64,000 nucleotides of DNA from Anthoceros angustus. Lineage: Eukaryota > Streptophyta > Anthocerotopsida > Anthocerotales > Anthocerotaceae. Below, in pieces: positions 55,386 through 64,000 of the stretch; position 1 is the stretch's first letter; every line of letters begins with the position of its first letter. The stretch is from positions 1,380,360 to 1,444,359 of the forward strand of contig MU008154.1 in NCBI GenBank assembly GCA_010909165.1. The letters are read 5' to 3'. Position numbers and translations under genes: made by a program. Below the pieces are notes generated by a model that worked only from the letters and a program-made list of their open reading frames with translations, was not told where the DNA came from and searched no databases.

Positions 55386-55540
55386 CTCTTACAGAAGGTG
55401 GTACTGATGTTGTCTTAAATTCACACACGTCGGAAGCTGAAACAGCAGTTGACAGGTACAGCAGTGAAGAGGGACACAAGATGCTTCGGGCCAAATTACA
55501 ATGGGATGCTGCACATGCTAAGGCGATGAGTTGTTGAGAA

Positions 55541-57248
55541 GCCGTTTCGCATGTGCAAGGAATTGTGAGAAGAGGAATTATGACGCATGTAGGATCGATA
55601 AGCCCGACAAGGGTCTAATTCCTACCGGAAACGAGAAATTGGGCACACATAGCGAGGGAGCATCTCATTTTGGAAGAGGAACCTTTGCATGATCGACGGC
55701 GCGGGGTTGAGAATTCCTCACGTGTTTCTAAAGGTGGTTTCATTGCTTGAGTCGGATAGGAGCGCCATGGTCGCCCGTTTACACGTGCATAGGAGAAGGC
55801 GAATACCGCCCTATCCGCAATTACGGTGGTGAAGCTGAGGAAGTGCCACCCAATCAAGCGCAAGAGGGGACGACCGCAAGCATCCTTTGTCGGCGAACAT
55901 GGAAAGCCGGAGTTTGAGGCAAGCCGATCCCAAATCAAGGAGCGGTACCGTCGACGCAGCAGGAGAACACCACTTTCACGCAGAAAGGAGCAACCGCCTA
56001 CCTCCCAAGGCAACCGGAGCGCACCGATCCTACTGTACAGATGTCATGTCGTGCTGAAAATTCTGTGGTTGCACCTAGGGTGGTAGTTCTCACCGCATGA
56101 CCATGGAGGAGGTCTGCGGTAGAGAGATATCGAACTGTGCTCCGTGGTGTGCTATGACCGCCAACTCAAGCAAGGTTTGCGGGTGATGGAACCCCAATTG
56201 TGGATGACGAAGATGCGGGTAAGTGGAGCATCTTCTACTCCCGCCAAGATGACCAACCAGGTATTCCACCGAAGTTATGACGAGCTTCACATCTTCATCA
56301 GTGTTGAGGAGCACCATGACCGTAGGGGTGGAGCATTATCCCACGGAACACCGGATTTGTTTGAGCTCCAGCTGGGTCACAAGCGCTTGCCGGACCGACA
56401 AGCTATACAGAGGGTGCATGGAGGAAGTTGATCACTTCCAAATGCATCAATGGTTTGATGGGATGAGGTTGCCAGAGTTCGTTGACCGGGAGACACATAC
56501 CGCCGCTTGATTTTTCTCAAAGAGTGGTTTCGAGTTTTCCACCATCCGCGACAGTGGCATCATGTGGTAGGATGGCCTCGGCAGCTTTTACATTCGACCA
56601 ACAAGAGGACCCCTCATGTTGATCAACGTGCTTGACTCGAGAGGAGAAGAATGCTTCAACGCCTCAGAGGCTCGCCACCGACATCTACACTTCGTAAGTT
56701 ACCGCTTTTCAATTACCCAACACAGAAGCTTAGACATGGATGCCGGACTGATGGCATACATCCTGCTTTCAGCCGCCTGGCGTAAGCGCTTTGTGGAAGA
56801 ACAGTTGATGTCTCTCCGATTCAAGCCGCCAAATGAGATTACGTTAAGCGGAGGCACAAGAAGACCCATCGATGATGAGGATCTCAAGATGACGCCATTC
56901 CTCCTCGTAACCACCGCCATGGACAAGCTACGCTCCGGTGGGGACGCGCAGGCAGTTGTTTGTTTTCTAGGCCAAGATGGTCTAGACAATTTTGTGGGAA
57001 ACCGTGTGGCTAGGCCTCCAAGTTTCCTGTGGGGTCGTCTGGTCCCGGGCCGCCTCTTAGGCAAACCCCTTTTTAGTTTAGCCTTGCCCTTGGCCATAGG
57101 CCAAGGACAAATTAAGGCTAGATTGTTGCTCCGGCCAAAGGCCAAGGAGATCGCAGCGCGGGAGCTTAGTGACTTAGCTTTGTAGACAAGCAGGTAGGCA
57201 TGCATGCGGCGCCGCGTCACCGTCGCTGTATGGGAAACAGAGCACCTA
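55541..57248 (+). other. Region between element 2 and the right direct repeat
   Basis: No recognised gene. The longest frame, 56616-57185 (189 codons), opens MLINVLDSRGEECFNASEAR and has no domain I know; its second half is repetitive in composition. Shorter frames at 55826-56086 and 56144-56431 are also unassigned. If the 450-bp repeats are LTRs this would be a long 3' untranslated region or an extra ORF. Confidence 0.3.
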
Positions 57249-57677
57249 AGACTCTATGACCGGATATCGACTAGAGCATCCCGGCATAAGCCCCGAATGT
57301 CGAAATGACTAGATATCGATCGGAGCATCGCATAAGCCCTGGCGTCAAGTGCTTGATGATGTCATGTACATGGCCCATGGATGGCCTCGCACATGACATG
57401 TATGCCATGTATGCATGTGTGCCATGTATGCATGCGTATGGAGATGAAGGATGACATGTGATGTATGTGGACATGGGGTGATGTGTCATGGCGCATGCAA
57501 TCTATATGCATGGTTATGCATGTAAGGCGCGCAATGACGATATATAGATAGTGTAGATTTAGAAAATACATAAAAATCATAAATCAAGGAAAAGGACGAA
57601 TAGGCTGTTAAACACATAAAATATTATTATTTCGAAGGCCAAGGAAAGTAGGATTATAAAGTGCCCACCATCGATAC
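57249..57677. repeat. Long direct repeat, right copy (possible LTR)
   Basis: Matches 48960-49416 with small indels, ending at GCCCACCATCGATACG. Here the sequence runs on into GGTGGACACTTCATCGAG, whereas the left copy is followed by the CACTA terminus. Confidence 0.75.
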
Positions 57678-59054
57678 GGGTGGACACTTCATCGAGAACT
57701 CCGTGCATATGTCAATGACTTTGAAGTTCAACTTATACAAGGTTCTGGGCCTGATCGAAGACGATGAGGGACGAGAAGATGATGTCGACTTTGTTCTGTT
57801 TGTACGCAGTAATCCACATCTTGCATAGCGAAGGCCGGAAGGGAAAGTCCGAGCAATGTTGACAAGATCTTCTCGAAGTGGAGGCTTGTGAGTTGCCCGA
57901 GCAAAAAACATGTGGCATTGCAATGAGCAAGAAGAGGAAAGCAGCGCAATCAAGACATGAAGCAAAAGGAAGGGTATTTGTGAAACCGGCGAGAGGGTGA
58001 TGCTCGGGCGTTGCTTTCAGGCATTCCAACAAAGCGAAAGCGGTAAAGAATGCTTATCAAGAAAAAAAGTGCTCACCGGTCTCATCGATTTGAAGGGTAT
58101 GTCGGATGAAGGAAGGGTATTTGTGAAACCGAAGGAGATGCAGACGAAGCCCGGCGTTGCTGTGGCATTCCAACAGCGCAGCAAGAATGCTTATCAGTCA
58201 GAATCGAAAAAGTGCTCATCGGTTCATCATGACGAAGCCCTCGGCGTTGCTTGTGGCATTCCAACAGTAAAGCGGGCAGCAATGCTTATCAAGAAAAAGT
58301 GCTCACCGGTCTCATCGATTTGAAGGGTATGTCTGATGAAATTATTGCTAAAAGTTGCATATCATTCGTGTGGCAATGGCCAAGCACCTTGGGTGTTCAT
58401 CTTCGAGATGGTGAGACAGAGTATCCTCAAGACTCCACCGACGGTTGTCGCTAGATTCCAAACGCGTTGAGGGCGTGGTAAGTTCCATTCAATTTTGAAG
58501 TGGTTGAAATCGCATGAAATGTTCTGACAAGGCGCCGGCTTTACTGGAAGCCAGCGCCTGGCACCACCGTTGAAAGCTGAGGCGAGGGGCCGCCTGCCCG
58601 CCCTTGGGACCCCCGTCAAGATGTCGGGACTACCTTTGAGGCGAGCTGGCGGGGCCGCAGATGCCGGCCGCCTTTGGCTCCCAGCGTGGTCCTGTGAGGG
58701 CGCCCGCGTCGGCGCCTGGCCTCATGGAGGCGAGCGGATCGAGAGGGCCGGCATGCCACGCCCGATCCTCAATCCTTCATCCGGCCAACGCCGGGCGCAT
58801 CTTTGATTCTGAGGAGTTCGCAGCCAATGCCGATATTGGTTTCCTTCATGTCCGCAGCAATGTAAGGATATTGAGGTGCTAACGGCGCCCCCGAATTTTC
58901 AACAATTCATTTATGAGGTGAACACATGGAAGGGCTTAGAAGATGAGCAAAGACAACTAGCGACCAAGACATAGAGGATGGACTCTTCAATTCAATCGCT
59001 CCACATTCGAGAAAAGGTGCAATATCGGTACATGGAGATATCCTCGATATGCGA
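57678..59054 (+). other. Repeat-rich region upstream of the amino-methyltransferase
   Basis: A coding-like stretch HFIENSVHMSMTLKFNLYKV then LGLIEDDEGREDDVDFVLF lies at 57686-57800, of unknown family. 58000-58330 is a diverged tandem repeat. A GC-rich part follows at 58520-58800. Together with the methyltransferase it may belong to one decayed mobile element (inference). Confidence 0.35.
57990..58335. repeat. Diverged tandem repeat, about 120-bp unit, three partial copies
   Basis: GTGCTCACCGGTCTCATCGA with TTTGAAGGGTATGTC occurs at 58069 and 58300. GGAAGGGTATTTGTGAAACC occurs at 57968 and 58109. GTTGCT-GGCATTCCAACA occurs three times. Confidence 0.88.
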
Positions 59055-59700
59055 GGGTACGTGAGGAAGAGAAGGTACTTTTGTTTGTGATGGATGTACC
59101 GTGGTTTCGAGAAAGGCCGAAGGACGCTTTGATGTTTGGCAAGTGGGAAATGTTTTGCACGCCTTCCATGATTTAACAGAATGTGATCAGTATCGGATGA
59201 TAATTATGCATGGTGTTGAAGATGCCCATTTCGTGAGGGAGGCTATGCGGAAGTGGTGTTAGAAGGGGGGACTCATTTCGTTTGTCTGGGACAAGACAAA
59301 CGTAAACAATGACAAAGGTGGTTTCGACATCGTTGAGTATGTGACAAGAGGATGGGGTTTGAGGAAGACAAGTGACTTGCAACGGCCATGTTACCGAATG
59401 CTATGGTACATTTAACAATGGAAGATCGGTGATTGGCCACATACTGTGGTGTGAAGAAATTGTTATATCATTCACTCGACAAACTTGTCGCCCCGCCTAC
59501 CAAAGGCCTTTGGGGTTAATGATGAAGCTCATCAAGACATTCTCCAAAGAAGGCGATGGATAGTGGATGCTTGTTCAGGAGTGGGACATCTTTGATGGTC
59601 GCTTTGTTGTCCGCCGCCATTGTATTTCTATTGAGGCCGACAAGAGGTGCAGTTCATTCCGCAGCGAGTGCATGGATATGAAGTATTGCTGATGCGTAAG
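59055..59700 (+). pseudogene. Beta-class amino-DNA-methyltransferase-like domain (N6-adenine or N4-cytosine type)
   Basis: Amino-methyltransferases of the N6/N4 family methylate exocyclic amines of DNA bases. Read with frame changes, the order is as follows. KVLLFVMDVPWF (59073-59110) carries the motif IV D-x-P-W (DVPW at 59093-59104). Next come MIIMHGVEDAHFVREAMRKW and ISFVWDKTNVN. FDIVEYVTRGWG is the usual W-x-K...E...G strand pair. RPLGLMMKLIKTFSKEGD is the Kx(P)LxLxxxLI helix. IVDACSGVGH (59560-59589) is the SAM-binding motif I, and CISIEADKRCSSF is the acidic strand after it. Motif IV before motif I is the beta-class order (PF01555-like). There are at least three frameshifts and two stops. 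MT-A70 proteins lack this late motif I, so they fit less well. The element type is unknown. Confidence 0.6.
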
Positions 59701-61690
59701 AGGAGCTCACCCATGAGCCGCACTGCCGAGGAATATCTCGCCTGGGCCAAGGAGGTTTATGGAGTGAAAAGAAATTGAAAGGCTCGACAGCCTCTTGTCG
59801 CTGAGAATGAAAGAACATACCGAGACCTTTTGGATGAGGGTCAACAAACACTAGACACTGCGGGTCTCGCATCGGTTGATGGGATAGAGGAAGATGATGC
59901 AGAGGCAATGAAGGCAGACACTTTCAAGACGCAGATGATAGTCGCTTTAGAAACATTACCGCCGTCCCCGATGGTCTCCGCATGTGTAGCGTAATCCCAT
60001 GTTGATCCCAACCAGACACATGTAATGCCCCGTAAACCTAGCATTGGCTATCACGCTTGACCATGAGTTTTATGTGCAAGGCCACCGGTATGCCTAAGAT
60101 CCTACTATGGGTTTAGGTAATGACTTGAACGGTGCTAACGCTTTTAATAAATGTTTAGGTTTTCTTACAAAGATGGCGGGCCAAAACCAAGAAAGTATTT
60201 TCTATAGGTCCATTAAATGAAATAGCTATATCCTTGTAAACTAGGCTTTATTGAGTCTTCATGCATAGTGCGGTCCAAGCTTGCGCTTTACTTTAGAGCC
60301 GAATTGGGTAAGGGACAAGAAAGAGGAACCGCGTTTCGAACCGGGCGCTCATTATTCGACGGAAAGAACATTATGGTGTTTCATGGGCAAGCTACTTAGA
60401 GGCGGCTGACGTATAAGACACTTTAAAGAGGCCAGAGAAGAGGGAGTTCTTCCCATATTGGTGATGGTAGATCCACAACACAAGTGTTTTCAAGCTACTT
60501 AGAGCCGCATGCGAAAGGCCGAGAAGAGGGAGTTCTTCCCATATTGGTGATGGTAGATCCACACAAAGTTGTTCGAGCAAGAAAGATTGGCACCTAAGAA
60601 GTTCGGCGGTGGGGAGTGTGTTCGGTGTTCTTATGAATCATTGTTTCTACCGCTGAAGAGCCTTGCTGTCATCCACCCCTCAAGAGAAGCCATACTACAA
60701 GTATATGGAGGGCATGTGTGCGTGACTTACACCTCAAGAGATGCGAGGCACCGGATCACAATGTGAATGCGGACCGCGCAAGAAAATGAGTTTCATCGAG
60801 CAAGTGAGATATGTGAAGGATGAGCTGCAAATTCAAGCGACAAGCCTTCTCTAGGAAATGGAATCTGTGCATCGGGTCTTGAGGTGCAGTAGTTGGCAAC
60901 GGATGTGAATGCGGAATCGGACCGGTAGAAAATGAGTTTCATCGAGCAAGTGAGATATGTGAAGGATGAGTGCAAATTCTCAAGCCTTCTCTAGACCGGA
61001 ATGGAATCGCATCGGGCCTAATTGATGATCTTCCGTAATGCTCCTGCAAAGCAAAAGAAGGTTGATCAAGACATTGACCTTGTATGTGAATGCGGAAGAC
61101 GTTGGGCGCGAATGTGGATACCATCTTCAACAAAATGGAGAGGCTTGAGCTTCCTAACAAGTGTCACCAAGTCAGCTGGAATTTCCAAAAAAAGCGCTTT
61201 AGAAGGTGATGTAAGATGGGCCATCTCTAGGCGATCCTCGCAAGGTCGATGAAGGAAATACCGGTGAAGATGTTGCATAGCCAAATGCGGCGATACCGTG
61301 GCGTAACGTGGATACCATCTTCAACAAAATGGGAGAGGCTTGAGCTTCCTAATGGGCCTACCAAGTCAGTGGCTGGAATTTCCTAAAAAGTAAAGCTTAG
61401 AAGGTGATGAAGATGGGCCATCTCGGCCAGATCCCTCGCAAGGTAAGATGAAAACCGTGAAGATGTTTGCAGTTCTTTCAAGGGCTTCCACCAGACAAAT
61501 TGGGAGATACTCTTGAGCGGGAAGGTTATCCAGCCACCTCGATGAGAGGCATGCATGACGAGGTCACAAAAAAAGAAGAACTCCACTTGATTCAAAAGGC
61601 TCTCGAAGTCCTTGGGTTGCTCCCATGCAGGCTCAAGAAAGATTCGAGCACACGAAGGAAGAAGCTATGCAGCTTTAGCCCGCTCGATTG
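59701..61690 (+). other. Degenerate coding and locally duplicated DNA
   Basis: 59713-59990 continues coding-like from the methyltransferase (SRTAEEYLAWAKEVYGVKRN, then LLDEGQQTLDTAGLASVDGI). After about 60000 there are local direct duplications: GAGGGAGTTCTTCCCATATT at 60449 and 60529, AAAATGAGTTTCATCGAGCA at 60784 and 60930, and GGATACCATCTTCAACAAAA at 61117 and 61310. 61467-61709 has a 80-codon frame (QFFQGLPPDKLGDTLEREGY) of unknown family. Confidence 0.4.
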
Positions 61691-61739
61691 GGTGGTAAGC
61701 TTGCTTTGATTGAACCTCCGCCTTCCTTTCCTTTGTTGA

Positions 61740-62405
61740 TGTTTTTCGAGAAAGTGCGCCGGACGTCGCGCACACGCTCATAACGCTCGCAGCAGTAGGT
61801 GTGGAGGGGAGTGCAACGAGCGGCGCCGGACGTCCGTCGCTGCGCCTCCCCGGCACCACGCGGAAGAAGACGCGCAGCGATTTGCCCGCCTGCGATTCGA
61901 TGGTAAGCTTTGATTGAACCTCCCCGCCTTCCTTTCCTCTGATGTTTTTCCGGAGAAAGTGCGCCGGACGCCCGGCGCACCGCTTTGTTAACCCGCAGCA
62001 GGGTGGTGTGGAGGGAAGTGCTGCGCCGCTGCCGCGCCTCGCCCGAGGCAGGGCAAGCGCCGGACGGTGGGCGCGCCTGCCTGCTCTCCTCGGCGACCAG
62101 AGAGGAGAGCAAGGCGCGACGCCCGCCGCATCTGCCGCCTCCCGAAAGGACCGGAGGGCAAGAGCAAGTGTGGACGTCCGGCGCACGCTGTGCCTCTGCC
62201 GATGAAGTGAAGGGGAATGCAACACTGGGGCTGTGGGACGTCCGGCACCTGTCGTATTCACCTTCCAGCCCTTCGAGAGCAAAAGTCCTGCACCGGGACG
62301 TCCGGCCTCTTCTCTCTTCCATTCCGCTAGGCTGGCGGCCGGTCTGTGACGTCCGGCTTTCTTTTCTTCAGTGAGCAGTGGCAGCACCTGGCACGGACGT
62401 CCAAT
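61740..62405. repeat. Cluster of GACGTCCGG palindromic motifs
   Basis: About nine copies of GCGCCGGACGTCCGGCGC-like words, whole or half, at about 61757, 61826, 61961, 62050, 62172, 62238, 62298, 62348 and 62394. A larger duplication (GGTAAGC...GAGAAAGTGCGCCGGACG) covers 61690-61765 and 61902-61972. Long minus-strand frames across it (up to 247 codons) follow from the GC-rich composition and are not called as genes. Confidence 0.85.
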
Positions 62406-63225
62406 CAAGAAACCTCACAAAACTCAAGAGCGATTGAGCCTTAAGCTACAACCCTAACCTCCATTTCTAGCAATCAAAAACCCTCACAAAACTCAAGAGC
62501 AATTGGAGCCTTAACTAACAACCCAACCTAAAATAAAAATAACATCCAAACCTCCATTTCTAGCAATCAAAAACCCTCACAAAACTCAAGAGCGATCGAG
62601 CCTTAAGCTACCAACCCAAAACCCAAAAATAAAAATAACATCCATTTCTAGCAATCAAAAACCCTCACAAAACTCAAGAGCGATGGAGCCTTAAGCTACA
62701 ACCCAACCCAAAATAAAAATAAAAAGATAACCCATTTCTAGCAATCAAGAAACCCCAAAAATAAAACATAACATCCATTTCTAGCAATCAAAAACCCTCA
62801 CAAAATCAAGAGCGATTGAGCCTTAAGCTACAACCCAAAATAAAAATAACAAAGATGACCCCAAAAAAAAGAATAACCTCCATTTCTAGCAATCAAAAAC
62901 CCTCACAAAATTTTGAAGAGCGATTGGAGCCTTAGCTACAACCCAACCCAAAACAACCCAACCCAAAATAAAAATAACAAAGATGAAAAAAAAGAATAAC
63001 CTCCATTTCTAGCAATCAAAAACCCTCACAAAATTCTGAAGAGCGATTGGAGCCTTAAGCTACAACCCAACCCAAAAATAAAGAATATCTTTGCCAACCC
63101 AAAAATAAAGAATAAAACCTCCATTTCTAGCAATCAAAAAACCCTCACAAAATTCTGAATAGCGATTGGAGCCTTAAGCTACAACCCAACCCAAAAATAA
63201 AGAATAACAAAGATAATCTCCAAAA
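62400..63225. repeat. AT-rich satellite array, type A (about 90-bp unit)
   Basis: Roughly nine units with CCATTTCTAGCAATCAAAAA, CCCTCACAAAACTCAAGAGC and GATTGAGCCTTAAGCTACAA, separated by variable AAATAAAAATAAC spacers. Confidence 0.95.
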
Positions 63226-64000
63226 AAAAGAAGCTAGAAACAAAAACCATAAAGCCCTCACAAAATTGGAATCTAGCGGTAAATGTTCCCATCAATCCAT
63301 AGGAAAGCTCTCCTTAATCGTTGCGACAAAGCTCATCGACAAAAAAAAATAAAGAATAACAAAGATAACCTCCAAAAAAGAAGCTAGAAACAAAACAACC
63401 ATAAAGTCACAAAATTGGAATCTAGTGTAAATGTTCCCAATCCATAGGAGCTCTCCGGGCAAGCTTTGCGACGAAAATGGTCAAAATAAAGAGAATAACA
63501 AAGATAACCTCCAAAAAAATAAGCTAGAAACAAAACAACTAAAGCCCACAAAATTGGAATCTAGCAGTAAATGTTCCAAATCCATAGGAGCTCTCTTTGC
63601 GACAAAGAGCTCATGGGCCAAAACCAAAAATAAAGAATAACAAAGATAACCTCCAAAAAAAGCTAGAAACAAAACAACCATAAAGCCCTCACAAAATTGG
63701 AATCTAGTGTAAATGTTCCCAAATCCATAGGAAAGCTCTCCACTTAACATGCAGCTTAAAGCTCATGGCGGCACAAACCCCAAAATAAAGAATAACAAAG
63801 ATAATCTCCAAAAAAAAGAAGCTAGAAACAAAACAACCATAAAGCCCTCACAAAATTGGAATCTAGCGGTAAATGTTCCCAAATCCATGGAAAGCTCTCC
63901 ACTTGAATTTAAAAGCTCATGGCGACGAATTCATAGTCCGTAATCTCGACAATCACGACAAAGCTCATGGCAGAATTCATAGTCCGCAGCTTAAGGGAGG
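63215..64000. repeat. AT-rich satellite array, type B (about 130-bp unit), cut by the window end
   Basis: About six units with AAGAATAACAAAGATAACCT, AGCTAGAAACAAAACAACCA, CCCTCACAAAATTGGAATCT and AATCCATAGGAAAGCTCTCC. It shares CCCTCACAAAAT with type A. A lone unit is at 43408-43580. The array runs off the window. Confidence 0.95.

Larger units (their letters stand above)
50041..55540 (+). mobile_element. Ty3/gypsy retrotransposon with DNA methyltransferase and PHD finger (element 2)
   Basis: Plus-strand order: gag (50041-50970), a gap of about 600 bp where protease is expected, DNA methyltransferase (51575-52400), RT and RNase H (52680-53830), integrase (54190-55220), PHD finger (55262-55366). 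The order is the same as in element 1 and the protein similarity is high, but the two copies are clearly diverged, so this is a multi-copy family. Many frameshifts break it. It starts next to a CACTA end and may be bounded by the 450-bp direct repeats at 48960 and 57249. Confidence 0.83.

Noticed and set aside
56616-57185. 189-codon frame as a third protein of element 2
   Set aside because: No domain is recognisable and element 1 has no counterpart; kept only as unassigned sequence.
61665-62408. Minus-strand frames of 247 and 215 codons
   Set aside because: GC-rich, duplicated and palindrome-rich DNA gives long chance frames; two phases overlap and neither has a recognisable domain.

Overview
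The window looks like nuclear DNA of a streptophyte plant or alga, most likely a charophyte-grade alga. The evidence is: intron-bearing eukaryotic housekeeping genes with GT-AG introns; plant telo-box motifs (AAACCCTAA) in the RPS18/SCAI promoter; a chloroplast DUF760 (UV-B-induced protein type) gene; plant-type CACTA transposons with subterminal TTTACAACG repeats; and Ty3/gypsy elements that carry a cytosine-5 DNA methyltransferase, a combination reported from charophytes. The lineage call is an inference.

Gene-rich left end (1-9.6 kb): a tandem segmental duplication of about 4.1 kb holds a Brix-domain Peter Pan gene (PPAN, plus strand) and a convergent 40S RPS18 gene (minus strand). Copy 1 PPAN is open but its 5' exons lie outside the window. 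Copy 2 PPAN has its start but is broken. Both RPS18 copies are intact, 152 aa. Next to RPS18 copy 2, and divergent from it, is a single-exon SCAI gene whose leader holds a long inverted repeat. One more clear host gene, a three-exon DUF760 gene, lies at 27.0-28.5 kb.

Mobile DNA fills most of the rest. At 11.4-20.15 kb (minus) a gypsy polyprotein reads protease, DNA cytosine methyltransferase, reverse transcriptase, RNase H, integrase, PHD finger. A CACTA element (14113-18494) with 3-bp target duplications sits inside its RT; removing it restores the reading frame. A second, more decayed relative with the same order lies on the plus strand at 50.04-55.54 kb and also keeps a gag. Other remnants are an AT-rich gypsy RNase H-integrase piece (29.8-30.8 kb), a gag-protease piece (42.3-43.4 kb), probable copia pieces (43.8-45.8 kb), two copies of a DUF7869-like transposon gene (37.8-39.3 and 46.9-48.5 kb), a possible TNP2-like fragment (21.4-22.4 kb) and non-autonomous CACTA-like DNA (34.6-35.2 and 49.4-50.0 kb). 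At 59.06-59.69 kb a frameshifted coding stretch has the motif order of a beta-class amino-methyltransferase (N6-adenine/N4-cytosine type), so the window carries mobile-DNA-associated methyltransferases of two different chemistries.

The right half is also rich in local duplications, minisatellites and GC-rich palindromes, and ends in an AT-rich satellite array (62.4-64.0 kb). Many repeat copies differ by dense small indels, often near CAG/CTG, so assembly error cannot be excluded and pseudogene calls there are provisional.
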